Shown here piece after piece: positions 42,264 through 51,455 of a DNA stretch of 64,000 nt. The DNA lies in the NCBI RefSeq assembly GCF_029626025.1, contig NZ_JARUBF010000001.1, positions 5,674,001-5,738,000 on the forward strand, read 5' to 3'. The notes beneath the pieces are model-generated. The model was not told the origin of the DNA. It saw nothing but the letters and a program-made list of their open reading frames with translations, and searched no databases. The position numbers and the translations under genes are program-made. The stretch is from Solwaraspora sp. WMMD406 (GTDB lineage: Bacteria; Actinomycetota; Actinomycetes; Mycobacteriales; Micromonosporaceae). Position 1 is the stretch's first letter. Each line of letters starts with the position of its first letter.

Positions 42264-43289
42264 ATGACCAGAATCGACGACGTCGCCCGACTCGCCGGGG
42301 TCTCCACGGCGACCGTGTCGCGGGCCCTGCGGGGCCTGCCCACGGTCACCGAGGCGACCCGGCTGCGGGTGCTCGACGCCGCCGCCCGCCTCGGCTACAT
42401 CGCCTCGCCGAGCGCGTCACGCCTCGCCGGAGGCAAGACCCGGGCCGTCGCCGTCGTGGTGCCCCGGATCACCCGCTGGTTCTTCAGCACGGTCGTCGAG
42501 GCCGCCGAGGACACCCTGCAAGAAGCCGGCTACAGCCTGCTGCTCTACAACCTCGGCGGTCGGGAACGGACCCGGCACCGGCTGTTGCAGACCGCCAACC
42601 TGCACCAGCGGGTGGACGCGATGATGCTGATCGCGACCCCGCTGGAGCCGTCGGACTTCGCGGCGATCACCGCGTCGGCGATGCCCGGCGTCACGGTCAG
42701 CTCCGGCACCGTGGTGCCCGGCTGGCCGAGCGTCCGGATCGACGATGTGGCGGCGGCCCGGTCCGCCACAGCACATCTGATCGGGCTCGGGCACCGGCGG
42801 ATCGCCCACATCTCCGGCAGCTCCGCCGACGAACTGGCCTTCACCACTCACCTGGACCGGCGACGCGGCTACCAGGAGGCGCTGATCGCCGCCGGGCTGA
42901 CCACGGATCCGGCGCTGGACGTGGAGGGCGACTTCACCATCAGCGGCGGCGGACGGGCCACCACCGAACTGCTCCGCCGCGACCCGCTGCCGAGCGCGAT
43001 CTTCGCCGCCTGCGACGAGATGGCGTTCGGCGCGATCGCCGTCCTGCGCCAGGCCGGACTGCGGGTCCCCGCCGACGTCAGTGTGATCGGTGTGGACGAC
43101 CACGACGTCGCCCGCGTCGTCGGCCTCACCACGGTGGCGCAACCCGCCGCCGAGCAGGGTCGGCTCGCCGCTCGCGCGCTCCTCGGCCCGTTACGCGGCG
43201 CGGGGCGCGACGAACCGGTCGCGTCGGTGATCCTGCCCACCCGACTGATCCTGCGAGAGTCGACCGCGCCGCCTGCGGGAACGCGGTGA
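42264..43289 (+). CDS. LacI-family transcriptional repressor
   Basis: 341 aa. HTH at the N-terminus: IDDVARLAGVSTATVSRALR, hinge VTEATRLRVLDAAARLGYIA, then the periplasmic-binding-like sensor domain (FSTVVEAAEDTLQEAGYSLL, DDVAAARSATAHLIGLGHRR, AIFAACDEMAFGAIAVLRQA). Position inside the agl operon and the LacI operator in front of aglE make it the local repressor, released by an alpha-glucoside. The stop codon lies in a 24-bp tandem repeat. Confidence 0.95.
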   Translation: MTRIDDVARLAGVSTATVSRALRGLPTVTEATRLRVLDAAARLGYIASPSASRLAGGKTRAVAVVVPRITRWFFSTVVEAAEDTLQEAGYSLLLYNLGGRERTRHRLLQTANLHQRVDAMMLIATPLEPSDFAAITASAMPGVTVSSGTVVPGWPSVRIDDVAAARSATAHLIGLGHRRIAHISGSSADELAFTTHLDRRRGYQEALIAAGLTTDPALDVEGDFTISGGGRATTELLRRDPLPSAIFAACDEMAFGAIAVLRQAGLRVPADVSVIGVDDHDVARVVGLTTVAQPAAEQGRLAARALLGPLRGAGRDEPVASVILPTRLILRESTAPPAGTR

Positions 43290-43357
43290 ACCGAAAGCCG
43301 GCCGGACCAGTGAACCGAAAGCCGGCAGACCCAGTGAACCGAAGATCAGCAGGCAAG
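43286..43357 (+). repeat. 24-bp tandem repeat from the stop codon of the LacI gene
   Basis: Units beginning GTGAACCGAAAGCCGG at 43286, 43310 and 43334, with 24-bp period (the last diverged). The first unit contains the TGA of the LacI gene. The repeat fills most of the 100 bases before the GH13 gene. Confidence 0.92.
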
Positions 43358-43389
43358 ATGGACCGCTACGTGAGGCGAGGAGTACCGCA

Positions 43390-45099
43390 GTGAGCACCCC
43401 AGCAGCCCGTACCCGCGACGACGCCGCCACCCGATGGTGGCGGCAGGCGGTCATCTACCAGATCTATCCCCGGTCCTTCGCCGACTCCGACGGCGACGGC
43501 ATCGGCGATCTGCCCGGTGTCACCGCCCGGCTGGACCACCTGGTCGCCCTCGGCGTCGACGCGGTCTGGCTGTCGCCGTTCTATCCGTCGCCGCAGGCCG
43601 ACGCCGGCTACGACGTCGCCGACTACCGCGACGTCGACCCGATCTTCGGGCGGCTCGCCGACGCCGACCAGCTGATCGCCGAAGCGCACGACCGGGGCCT
43701 ACGGGTCATCGTCGATCTGGTGCCCAACCACACCTCGTCGGCACACCGGTGGTTCGTCGAAGCCCTCGCCGCCGCACCGGGCGACGCCGCCCGGCAGCGT
43801 TACATCTTCCGCGACGGCCGGGGCCCGAACGGCGACCAACCCCCCAACAGCTGGCACTCCGTCTTCGGCGGACCCGCCTGGACCCGGACCGAGAACCCGG
43901 ACGGCAGCCCGGGACAGTGGTACCTGCACCTGTTCGACGCCGGCCAGCCGGATCTCAACTGGGACAACCCGCTGGTACGGGACGAGTTCATCGACATCCT
44001 GCGGTTCTGGCTCGACCGGGGCGTCGACGGGTTCCGGGTGGACGTGGCACACGGCCTGGTCAAGCAGGCCGACCTGGCCGACTGGCACTACCCGGAGGAG
44101 ACCTACTCCGGCGAACACGTCGACCTGCCCCGACCACCGATGTGGGACCAGGACGGCGTCCACGACGTCTACCGGCAGTGGCGCGAGGTGCTCGACGGGT
44201 ATCCCGGCGAGCAGATCCTGGTCGCCGAGGCCTGGGTGCAGCCCGCCGAACGCCTCGCCGCCTACGTCCGCGCCGACGAGATGCACCAGGCGTTCAACTT
44301 CGAATACCTGGAGGCGGCCTGGACCGCCGACGCGCAGCGTACGGTGATCGAACGGTCGTTGGCCGCCGCCGACGCGGTCGGCGCCCCGACGACCTGGGTA
44401 CTGTCCAACCACGACGTGCTGCGGCACGCGACCCGGCTGGCGCTGCCGGTCGGCGCCCCCCGGCCGAACGGCATCGGCGCGGACGACCCGCAGCCGGACC
44501 CGGCGCTGGGGCTACGCCGGGCCCGCGCCGCCAGCCTGCTGATGCTGGCCCTGCCCGGCTCGGCCTACCTCTACCAGGGTGAGGAGCTGGGGCTTCCGGA
44601 GCACACCACGCTGCCGGACGAGGTCCGGCAGGACCCGACCTGGCGACGCAGCGGGCACACCCAGCGGGGCCGCGACGGCTGCCGGGTGCCGATCCCCTGG
44701 GAGGCCGACGCCCCGTCGTACGGGTTCGGACCGACCGACGCCAGTTGGCTGCCGCAGCCACCGGTCTGGGCCGAGTACGCGGCGGACCGGCAGGTCGGGG
44801 TGCCGGGCTCGACGTACGAGATGTATCGCACCGCGCTGGCGCTGCGCCGCGAACACGGTCTCGGTGCCGGCGAACTCCGCTGGTTGGATTCGCCGCCGGA
44901 CGTCCTCGCGTTCCAGGTCGGTGCGTCGAACGGCGAGTCGACCGGCGACGAGCCCGGTGGGCTGATCGTGATCACCAACTTCAGCGCCGGGCCGGTACCG
45001 CTGCCACCGGGCCTCGAACCGGTGCACGTCAGCGGCCCGCTCGACGACGGTGACCGGGTGCCGACAGACATCACCGTCTGGGCTCGGCAGCGTCGCTGA
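43390..45099 (+). CDS. aglA: GH13 alpha-glucosidase
   Basis: 569 aa. GH13 motifs in order: DLVPNHTS (region I), GVDGFRVDVAHG with the nucleophile Asp (II), ILVAEAW with the acid Glu (III), and VLSNHDVLR with the stabilising Asp (IV). IGDLPGVTARLDHLVALGVD and WLSPFYPSPQADAGYDVADY are typical of the oligo-1,6/alpha-glucosidase subfamily. No signal peptide, so it acts on imported sugar in the cytosol. GTG 43390 has GAGGAG eight bases upstream. The end overlaps the convergent MFS gene by 29 bases. Confidence 0.95.
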   Translation: MSTPAARTRDDAATRWWRQAVIYQIYPRSFADSDGDGIGDLPGVTARLDHLVALGVDAVWLSPFYPSPQADAGYDVADYRDVDPIFGRLADADQLIAEAHDRGLRVIVDLVPNHTSSAHRWFVEALAAAPGDAARQRYIFRDGRGPNGDQPPNSWHSVFGGPAWTRTENPDGSPGQWYLHLFDAGQPDLNWDNPLVRDEFIDILRFWLDRGVDGFRVDVAHGLVKQADLADWHYPEETYSGEHVDLPRPPMWDQDGVHDVYRQWREVLDGYPGEQILVAEAWVQPAERLAAYVRADEMHQAFNFEYLEAAWTADAQRTVIERSLAAADAVGAPTTWVLSNHDVLRHATRLALPVGAPRPNGIGADDPQPDPALGLRRARAASLLMLALPGSAYLYQGEELGLPEHTTLPDEVRQDPTWRRSGHTQRGRDGCRVPIPWEADAPSYGFGPTDASWLPQPPVWAEYAADRQVGVPGSTYEMYRTALALRREHGLGAGELRWLDSPPDVLAFQVGASNGESTGDEPGGLIVITNFSAGPVPLPPGLEPVHVSGPLDDGDRVPTDITVWARQRR

Positions 45100-46522
45100 C
45101 CGGCTCCGGGCCGGCGGCTGACGTACCGCCGCCGGCCGCCCGGCCGGTGAGCAGGGTGTGCACGTCGTCGATGTCACACGGGGCGGTCCGGGACGCCAGC
45201 CAGTACATGATCCCGGTCGGGACGAAGAACAGCTGGAACACGGCGAGCCCGACCGCGTAGTTCATCGGCGGCGGCACCGCCCCACCGATGGCCCGCAGGG
45301 CGACCGGCAGCAACGCGTTGCCGGTCGCCCGACCGACCCCGTTGACCAGGTTGCCGAGGCTGTAGACGGTGCCCCGGTGCTCCGGCGGGTTGACGTCGGC
45401 GATCAACGCGAACCAGTTCGGCGAGTTGGCCGAGGTCAACGCCAACGCGAGCAGGGCGGTCAGGAAGGCCAGCCCGATCGTCGGCTCGCTGAACACACCG
45501 CGCAGCACGGCGGCGGTCACCGTACCCGCGCCGGCGCCGTCGGGCACGTCGATGCGCATCGGGACGAAGAACAACACCAGGTAGAACGGCACCGCCGCGA
45601 GGATGCCGACGGCCGCGACCAAGGCCCGGCCCCGAGGGGTACGCCGTTGCAGCCGGTCGCCGACCAGTCCACCGACGATCGACAACGCCCCGCCGAGCTG
45701 GAACAACGTGGCGAAGACGCTGCCGACGACGATCGCCGTACCGGCGGTGTAGCCCTGGTCCTCGGCGCGGGCCCGGAACAGCGCCGGCAGCCAGACCAGT
45801 GAGCCGAACGCCACCTGCGCGGTGAGCCCCTGCGCCACCAGCCAGACGTTGGTGCGTCGCCGGGCGATCGTCGGCAGGTCGGCCCGGCTGATCCGGTGCT
45901 CGTACTCGCCGCCGGCGGCGAACCGGCCGGCCAGCTCCGGCTGGCTCTGCCCGCGCCGCACGTCGACGGTGAACAGGTACGCGACCGTGGCGACCAGCCC
46001 GGCGGCGGCGAGCACCAGGAACGGCCGCCGCCAGTCGGCGTGCCCGAGCAGTCCGCCGAGCAGGGTCCCGGCGAGGGTGCCGACGCCCTGCGACAGCCCC
46101 CAGAAGCCCATCACCAGACCCCGCCGGGCCGGGGTGATCAGGTCGCTGACGACGGAGAACCCGACCGAGGCGACCGCGCCCAGCCCGATGGCGGCGACCA
46201 GTTGGGCGGCGAAGAACAGCGGGTAGCTGCCCGCGAGGGCGGTACCGGCCGCGCCGAGGCCCCAGATCACCGTACCGGCCATCAGCAGCGGTTTGCGGTT
46301 GCCGCGGTCGCCGACGTACGCCCAGCCGACCGCAGCGATCGCGCTGACCAGGAACGTCGCGGCGGTGACCGCGCCGATCGCCCCTTCCGGTACGGCGTAC
46401 GTGTCGGCGATGCTGCCGTACAGCGGCGGAACCAGGCCGATCGCCACGTTGTCCAGCGAGGCGAGCACGATGAACACGACGACGCTGTAGATGCGGTGCG
46501 CCCGCCCACCGGTCAGCGTCAT
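45071..46522 (-). CDS. MFS transporter, spinster-like
   Basis: 483 aa, twelve helices. Visible MFS marks: WAYVGDRGNRKPLLMAG between helices 2 and 3, VASVGFSVVSDLITPARRGL, and GGLVGDRLQRRTPRGRALVA in the central loop. The third and tenth loops are charged. Substrate unknown; spinster-type carriers move lipids or organic ions. A CATACT box seven bases before ATG 46522 suggests leaderless transcription. Confidence 0.9.
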   Translation of the reverse strand: MTLTGGRAHRIYSVVVFIVLASLDNVAIGLVPPLYGSIADTYAVPEGAIGAVTAATFLVSAIAAVGWAYVGDRGNRKPLLMAGTVIWGLGAAGTALAGSYPLFFAAQLVAAIGLGAVASVGFSVVSDLITPARRGLVMGFWGLSQGVGTLAGTLLGGLLGHADWRRPFLVLAAAGLVATVAYLFTVDVRRGQSQPELAGRFAAGGEYEHRISRADLPTIARRRTNVWLVAQGLTAQVAFGSLVWLPALFRARAEDQGYTAGTAIVVGSVFATLFQLGGALSIVGGLVGDRLQRRTPRGRALVAAVGILAAVPFYLVLFFVPMRIDVPDGAGAGTVTAAVLRGVFSEPTIGLAFLTALLALALTSANSPNWFALIADVNPPEHRGTVYSLGNLVNGVGRATGNALLPVALRAIGGAVPPPMNYAVGLAVFQLFFVPTGIMYWLASRTAPCDIDDVHTLLTGRAAGGGTSAAGPEPVSDAAEPRR

Positions 46523-46529
46523 GCCGACG

Positions 46530-46535
46530 AGTATG
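46530..46535 (-). promoter_or_regulatory. -10 box of leaderless MFS promoter
   Basis: On the minus strand CATACT ends seven bases before ATG 46522. Confidence 0.45.
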
Positions 46536-46537
46536 GA

Positions 46538-46792
46538 TCAGCGCACCCGACTGCCGATGGTCGGGCACAGGCTTCCCGCCACCCGATTACGGACCTCAAC
46601 GCGACACGCCTGACCCGAGTGCCCGTCAACGATCTTCAGCCTCTGGACGATCTCGGCGTTCGTCGAACACTCGGTGATCTTGATCGGTTGACGTGCGACG
46701 TAGGCCGACGGCGACTTGCCGACAGCCGCCGCCCGCTCCTTGACCGGCTCGGCGACATCATCGGACATGTCTCGGATATTCAGCGTGGCGAC
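46538..46792 (-). pseudogene. decayed ribbon-helix-helix antitoxin
   Basis: The frame reads VATLNIRDMSDDVAEPVKER, then AAAVGKSPSAYVA and STNAEIVQRLK, a normal VapB/FitA-like antitoxin: first strand ATLNIRD and then the helix pair. But the codon where a GTG start is expected is GTC (46790-46792), an in-frame TAG follows shortly upstream, and the only ATG (46768) falls after the DNA-binding strand. The C-terminus after about residue 52 is abnormal. No PIN-domain toxin is next to it. An orphan remnant is the best reading. Confidence 0.55.
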
Positions 46793-46844
46793 GAAGGGCG
46801 GCTAGCGCCTTGCCAGCTCGCCGCAGGTCACCTCGGACAGCACG

Positions 46845-47609
46845 TCATGATGCGCGGGACACGCCTTGGTCCGGTGACCGGTCGACGAGCCGGTACGACG
46901 GCAGGTCGCGTCGGCGGATCAGCCACTCGGCGACGATCACGTTGGGCAACCAGGACAGGAACGGCACGGCGGCGTAGGCGGTCTCGAACAGCAGGTCCGG
47001 GTCCGTGTCCGGTCCGGCGAACGGCAACTGTACGACGATGAGGACGCCGACCCACGAGCGCAGGGTCACAGCGGCGAACGTCAACGCGTAGTTGCGGATC
47101 ATCCAGGCCTGGTGCTGGCGCAGGTCCCGCCGCCGCGCGGTGTCGAAGCCGCGCCACGCCGTGTACGCCCACAGCACCGCGACCGCACCGAACCCGAAGA
47201 AGCCGACTATCCGGGCGTGGTTGAACGGCAGCATCACCAGCGCACACACCGCCGCGACGCCGACGGTGAGCAGGTACGCCACACCGACCGAGCGGTGAGC
47301 TAACGGCCAGCGGCGGCGCAGCCGCTGGGAGAACTGCCACGGCCCGAGCAGCAACGCGAGCGACCCGAGGGCGACGTGGACGTAGAAGGCCCACCGGACC
47401 GGCAGCGGCGCGTCCACGTAGGTGCCGGCCAGCCCGGCACCGTCGTCGGCGAGGGCGCGCAGGTCGGCGCTGGCGTAGGTGTACAACGAGAACCCGCCGA
47501 TCGCGAGCGAGGTGAGCAGCACCGCCGTCCAGCCGGTGCGGGACCGCCGTACCGGTCTTCTGCTGGTTGTCCGCACCGGTGGTGACGCCATCACTGCCGT
47601 GTCGCTCAT
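46845..47609 (-). CDS. DUF2306 membrane protein
   Basis: 254 aa, about seven helices: WTAVLLTSLAIGGFSLY, WAFYVHVALGSLALLLGPWQ, SVGVAYLLTVGVAAVCALVM, IVGFFGFGAVAVLWAYTAW and others. HVALGSLALLLGPWQFS and AHRSVGVAYLL are DUF2306 marks. Function unknown. It is divergent from the TetR regulator across an 80-base promoter region with repeated sites, so it is the likely target of that regulator. Confidence 0.88.
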   Translation of the reverse strand: MSDTAVMASPPVRTTSRRPVRRSRTGWTAVLLTSLAIGGFSLYTYASADLRALADDGAGLAGTYVDAPLPVRWAFYVHVALGSLALLLGPWQFSQRLRRRWPLAHRSVGVAYLLTVGVAAVCALVMLPFNHARIVGFFGFGAVAVLWAYTAWRGFDTARRRDLRQHQAWMIRNYALTFAAVTLRSWVGVLIVVQLPFAGPDTDPDLLFETAYAAVPFLSWLPNVIVAEWLIRRRDLPSYRLVDRSPDQGVSRAS

Positions 47610-47656
47610 GACCGCCCCCTGGCGAGTATGTAAGTGCCATTCACAATGTAAGTGAC

Positions 47657-47691
47657 GTCAACATACGGCCTGATGTTAATGTCGTCAACAT
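47657..47691. promoter_or_regulatory. repeated TetR-type sites
   Basis: GTCAACAT occurs at 47657-47664 and again at 47684-47691 (overlapping the TetR start), with the inverse ATGTTA at 47673-47678 between them. This fits an autoregulated TetR operator controlling both divergent genes. Confidence 0.5.
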
Positions 47692-48283
47692 GGCAGCTGG
47701 GGCCACTCGCCGGACGTACCACCACGGAGCGCTACGCGATGCGCTGCTCGCCGGTGCCCGGGAGCTGTTGGCCGAGCGCGGAGCGGAGGGCTTCAGCCTC
47801 AACGAGCTGGCCCGGCGGGTCGGCGTCAGCTCCGCAGCGCCGTACCGGCACTTCGCCGACCGCGAGGCGCTGCTGTCCGCGCTGCGCGACGAGGGGTACG
47901 ACGCGTTCGGTGCCGCCCAGCGCGCCGCCGCCGCACAGGCCACCGACCCCGCCGACCGGATCATCCGCCTGGTCGCCGCGTACCTGCGCTTCGCCGAGGA
48001 GAACGACGCGATCTTCGGCATGATGTTCCGGTACTGGTCCTGGGCCGAGGTACGGCCTGACACCTTCGCGCCCCTGGTCGACGCGGTGGCCGAGGCACAG
48101 CAGGCAGGTTTCCTGCCCGACGGTCAGTCCGCCACCGCGCTGGCTCGCACCATCTGGTGCACCGTCCACGGCCTGACGACCTTGCGTCTCACCGGTGGTC
48201 TGACGAAACTCGGCCTGGACGCCCCGACGGACGAGTTGATCCGCGACACGTTCGCGGCGATCCTGCGGCCCTCGGATAGCTGA
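47690..48283 (+). CDS. TetR-family regulator
   Basis: 197 aa. The N-terminal HTH spans residues 8-58 (YHHGALRDALLAGARELLAE, GFSLNELARRVGVSSAAPYR, HFADREALLSAL). The C-terminal domain matches TetR_C_33-like sensors (IIRLVAAYLRFAEENDAIFG, then GLTTLRLTGGL). The ligand is not known. The gene starts directly on a GTCAACAT site, so it probably represses itself and the divergent DUF2306 gene. Confidence 0.93.
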   Translation: MAAGATRRTYHHGALRDALLAGARELLAERGAEGFSLNELARRVGVSSAAPYRHFADREALLSALRDEGYDAFGAAQRAAAAQATDPADRIIRLVAAYLRFAEENDAIFGMMFRYWSWAEVRPDTFAPLVDAVAEAQQAGFLPDGQSATALARTIWCTVHGLTTLRLTGGLTKLGLDAPTDELIRDTFAAILRPSDS

Positions 48284-48376
48284 GATCCACTGCCGGCGAA
48301 GCGCCACGCACAATCACCATGATCACCGTGGACCCTGACGACGCTAATTGGTAGGGGTCTTCAGGTCGGAACGTCG

Positions 48377-48547
48377 ATGATGGATGATGCCCCGGTGCTG
48401 TGGTGGCTGGCAGGGCTGGTGGACGACGATGACGAGGGGTCGGCCGGCAGCCTCTACTTCGTGCCCTTGCGGGGCTGGGCCGTCGTCACAGCAATCATCG
48501 GGTTGATCCTCACCGTGGCCAACGTCATTCACGCAATACGGCTCTGA
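48377..48547 (+). CDS. small single-helix membrane protein
   Basis: 56 aa: a short acidic N-terminus (MMDDAPVLWWLAGLVDDDDE) then a helix VVTAIIGLILTVANVIHAIR. Third-position GC is high, and a shared Asp-rich turn with a following hydrophobic run is a common actinobacterial micro-protein design. There is no good Shine-Dalgarno. I do not recognise a family; it could be chance, but the composition is coding-like. Confidence 0.55.
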   Translation: MMDDAPVLWWLAGLVDDDDEGSAGSLYFVPLRGWAVVTAIIGLILTVANVIHAIRL

Positions 48548-48626
48548 CGCGATCCGAAAGCCGGATTCGAGCTACCTGCAACCTGCCGATCAGCGAACCA
48601 TCCGTCGAGGACCTCGACAACACGAC

Positions 48627-48641
48627 GGACGGTGACCGTCC
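48627..48641. terminator. 15-bp palindrome between convergent genes
   Basis: GGACGGT-G-ACCGTCC, perfect 7-bp arms around one base, downstream of both the small ORF and xylB. A terminator or a palindromic site are both possible. Confidence 0.35.
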
Positions 48642-48704
48642 TGGATCGACGACGACCACGCCGGTCGGGACAACAGGACCGTCAGACAGCGGAGTACAGC
48701 CGGG

Positions 48705-50123
48705 TTAGCCGGCGGTGGCCCGGTTCAGGACGTGGTCGCGGGCGTCGGCGTACCGGGCCCGGATGGCAGGCACCGGATCGGCGGTGTACTCCTCGGTGTC
48801 GGCCGGGGTCCAGTCGGGCGCGTCCGGGGTGCCCACCGCCAGCCAGGCGGCCTGCCGGGCCGCGCCGTCGGCGACATACTCTCCCGGCGGCGGTACCAGC
48901 ACCGGGCAGCCGAACACCTCGGGGGCAATCCGGCGTACCGCCAGAGACCGCGCCCCACCACCGACCAGGATGACCCGGTTGATGGCCGCACCCTGGGCGA
49001 CGATCGCGTCGAGACCGTCTGCGAGCGCGCAGAGCAGCCCTTCGACGGCGGCCCGGGCCAGATGCGCCGGAGTGGTGTTGGCCAGGGTCATCCCATGCAG
49101 GGCGGCGCTGGCGTCCGGGCGGTTCGGGGTGCGTTCGCCCTCGAAGTACGGGACCAGGACCAGTCCGTCGGCGCCGGCCGGTGCGCCGAGCGCCAACTCG
49201 GCGAGCCGGGCGTGGTCGACGCCGAGCAGCGCGGCGGTGGCGTCGAGGATCCGCGCCGCGTTGAGGGTGGCGACCAGCGGCAGGAACCGGCCGGTGGTGT
49301 CGGCGAAGCCGGCGACCGTACCGCTGGGGTCGGCGGCCGGGGTGTCGGCGACGCTGAACACGGTGCCGGAGGTGCCGATAGACACGATGACGTCGCCGGG
49401 GCGGGCACCGACGCCGAGCGCGGCGGCGGCGTTGTCGCCGGCGCCGGGGCCGAGCGGGGCGCCGGAGCGCAGCGCGCCGGCCAGGTCGGTGGGGCCGAGC
49501 ACTGTCGGCACCAGCGGCGTCCGACCGAAGGCGTGTTCGAGCAGATCCGGCCGGTACTGGCCGGTCGCGGCCGACCAGTAGCCGGTGCCGCTGGCGTCAC
49601 TGCGGTCGGTGCGCAGCGCGGCGAGGTCGCCGGTGCCGGCCAGCCGCCAGGTCAGCCAGTCGTGCGGCAGGCAGACGGCGGCCGTACGGTCGGCGGCGGC
49701 CGGCTCGTGTCGGGCCAGCCAGCGCAGTTTGGTGATGGTGAAGCTGGCCACCGGCACCAGGCCGACCGCGTCGGCCCAGGCATGCCGGCCGACGAGCCCG
49801 CCACCGAACTCGTCGACCAGTTCGGTGGCGGCACCGGCCGAGCGGGTGTCGTTCCACAGCAGGGCCGGCCGGACCACCTGGCCGGCTTCGTCCAGGCAGA
49901 CCATGCCGTGCTGCTGACCGGCGACCGCGGCAGCGGACACGTCGTCCAACCCGCCGGCCGCGTCGACGGCCTGTCGCAGCGCCGCCCACCAGGCGTCCGG
50001 ATGCACCTCGGTGCCGTCGGGATGCCCCGCCCGGCCCTCACGGACCAGCTTCCCGGTGTCCGCGTCGCGGATCACCACCTTGCACGACTGGGTCGACGAG
50101 TCGACACCGGCGACGAGGGTCAC
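48705..50123 (-). CDS. xylB: xylulokinase
   Basis: 472 aa, FGGY family. It phosphorylates D-xylulose with ATP. Motifs: [12 protein letters not shown] near the N-terminus (phosphate 1), [10 protein letters not shown], then [12 protein letters not shown] and the C-terminal ILVGGGARS of the FGGY signature. The substrate is supported by xylA upstream in the same operon and by the divergent ROK/XylR gene. GTG 50123 has CTGGAGG about nine bases before. Confidence 0.95.
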   Translation of the reverse strand: MTLVAGVDSSTQSCKVVIRDADTGKLVREGRAGHPDGTEVHPDAWWAALRQAVDAAGGLDDVSAAAVAGQQHGMVCLDEAGQVVRPALLWNDTRSAGAATELVDEFGGGLVGRHAWADAVGLVPVASFTITKLRWLARHEPAAADRTAAVCLPHDWLTWRLAGTGDLAALRTDRSDASGTGYWSAATGQYRPDLLEHAFGRTPLVPTVLGPTDLAGALRSGAPLGPGAGDNAAAALGVGARPGDVIVSIGTSGTVFSVADTPAADPSGTVAGFADTTGRFLPLVATLNAARILDATAALLGVDHARLAELALGAPAGADGLVLVPYFEGERTPNRPDASAALHGMTLANTTPAHLARAAVEGLLCALADGLDAIVAQGAAINRVILVGGGARSLAVRRIAPEVFGCPVLVPPPGEYVADGAARQAAWLAVGTPDAPDWTPADTEEYTADPVPAIRARYADARDHVLNRATAG

Positions 50124-50190
50124 GGCTGGGCCTCCAGGAGGATCGGGCGGGGTAGGCAGGCGGCGCGGTCAGGCAGGGGTCAGCGGATGG

Positions 50191-51381
50191 TCAGGACCGG
50201 GCGCCGAGCAGGTGCTCGACGGCGAGCTGGTTCAGCCGTACGAAGTGGAAGCCCTGCTCGGCGACGGCCTCCGGGTCGAAGTCCTCGAAACTGGCCCGGT
50301 CGGCGAGCAGATCGGTGTAGGTCTCCCCCGGGCTGAGGGTGGGCACGGCCAGGTCCGGGACCTTGCTGGCGGCCAGAGCCTCCTGCACCTCGGGGTCGGC
50401 CCGGAACGCCGCCGCCCGCTCCTTGAGCAGCAGGTACGTGCGCATGTTGGCGGCGGCCGAGGCCCAGACGCCGGTGTAGTCCTCGGTGCGCGACGGCTTG
50501 TAGTCGAAGTGCCGGGGGCCGTCGTAGGCGGGGCTGCCGTCGGGGCCACCGTTTTCCAGCAGGTCGACCAGGGAGAACCCGTTGAGCAGGTCGCCGTGGC
50601 CGAAGACCAGGTCCTGGTCGAACTTGACGCCGCGCTGGCCGTTGAGGTCGATGTGGAACAGCTTGCCGTGCCACAGGGCCTGGGCGATGCCGTGGGTGAA
50701 GTTGAGCCCGGCCATCTGCTCGTGGCCGACCTCGGGGTTGAGGCCGACCAGCTCCGGGTGGGCGAGGCTGGAGATGAAGGCGAGGGCGTGGCCGACGGTG
50801 GGCAGCAGGATGTCGCCGCGCGGCTCGTTGGGCTTGGGCTCGATGGCGAAGCGCAGGTCGTAGCCGCGGTCGAGGACGTACTGGCCGAGCAGGTCGACGG
50901 CCTCCCGGTAGCGGTCGAGCGCGGCCCGGATGTCCTTGGCGTGGTCGTACTCGGAGCCTTCCCGGCCGCCCCACATGACGAAGGTCTTCGCGCCGAGCTC
51001 GGCGGCGAGGTCGATGTTGCGCAGCACCTTGCGCAGCGCGTACCGCCGGATGGAGCGGTCGTTGCTGGTGAAGCCGCCGTCCTTGAAGATCGGGTGGCCG
51101 AAGAGGTTGGTGGTGACCATCGGCACCACCAGGCCGGTCTCCTCGAGGGCCTTGCGGAACCGGGCGATGTGCTGGTCGCGGCTGGCCGCGTCGGCGCCGA
51201 ACGGGATCAGGTCGTCGTCGTGGAACGTGATGCCATACGCTCCCAGCTCAGCGAGCTTGTGGACCGCCTCGACCGCGTCGAGTGGCCCTCGGCTGGCGTC
51301 GCCGAACTGGTCGCGGGCCTGCCACCCGATCGTCCAGAGGCCGAAGGAGAACTTGTCAGCCGGAGTGGGCTGGACTGCCAT
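50191..51381 (-). CDS. xylA: xylose isomerase
   Basis: 396 aa, TIM barrel of the Streptomyces-type (class I) enzymes. Metal and substrate residues lie in [10 protein letters not shown] and [16 protein letters not shown], the catalytic His in YGITFHDDD, and the HIDLNGQ motif is present. It converts D-xylose to D-xylulose. ATG 51381 has GGAGGT four bases upstream; an in-frame start four codons earlier is less likely. xylB follows after 67 bases. Confidence 0.98.
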   Translation of the reverse strand: MAVQPTPADKFSFGLWTIGWQARDQFGDASRGPLDAVEAVHKLAELGAYGITFHDDDLIPFGADAASRDQHIARFRKALEETGLVVPMVTTNLFGHPIFKDGGFTSNDRSIRRYALRKVLRNIDLAAELGAKTFVMWGGREGSEYDHAKDIRAALDRYREAVDLLGQYVLDRGYDLRFAIEPKPNEPRGDILLPTVGHALAFISSLAHPELVGLNPEVGHEQMAGLNFTHGIAQALWHGKLFHIDLNGQRGVKFDQDLVFGHGDLLNGFSLVDLLENGGPDGSPAYDGPRHFDYKPSRTEDYTGVWASAAANMRTYLLLKERAAAFRADPEVQEALAASKVPDLAVPTLSPGETYTDLLADRASFEDFDPEAVAEQGFHFVRLNQLAVEHLLGARS

Positions 51382-51418
51382 GGTGACCTCCACGTAACAC
51401 GGTCGATTTGTTTAGTCA

Positions 51419-51448
51419 TTGAATTATTTTCCTCGGTTATGGCATTGT
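51419..51448 (+). promoter_or_regulatory. xylR promoter
   Basis: TTGAAT (51419-51424), 18-base spacer, CATTGT (51443-51448), then seven bases to ATG 51456. This is one of the most AT-rich patches of the window and also the promoter area of divergent xylA. Confidence 0.5.
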
Positions 51449-51455
51449 CAAGAGC

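Larger units (their letters stand above)
48284..48704. other. region between TetR and xylB
   Basis: 421 bases. It contains the small ORF at 48377 and, at 48627-48641, the palindrome GGACGGT-G-ACCGTCC, possibly a terminator for convergent transcripts. Nothing else can be supported. Confidence 0.5.

Noticed and set aside
46538-46844. Toxin partner for the antitoxin remnant
   Set aside because: No PIN or RelE-like frame before or after it.
51411-51430. Palindromic XylR operator in TTTAGTCATTGAATTATTTT
   Set aside because: Only about nine of 15 positions are symmetric; kept as promoter region only.
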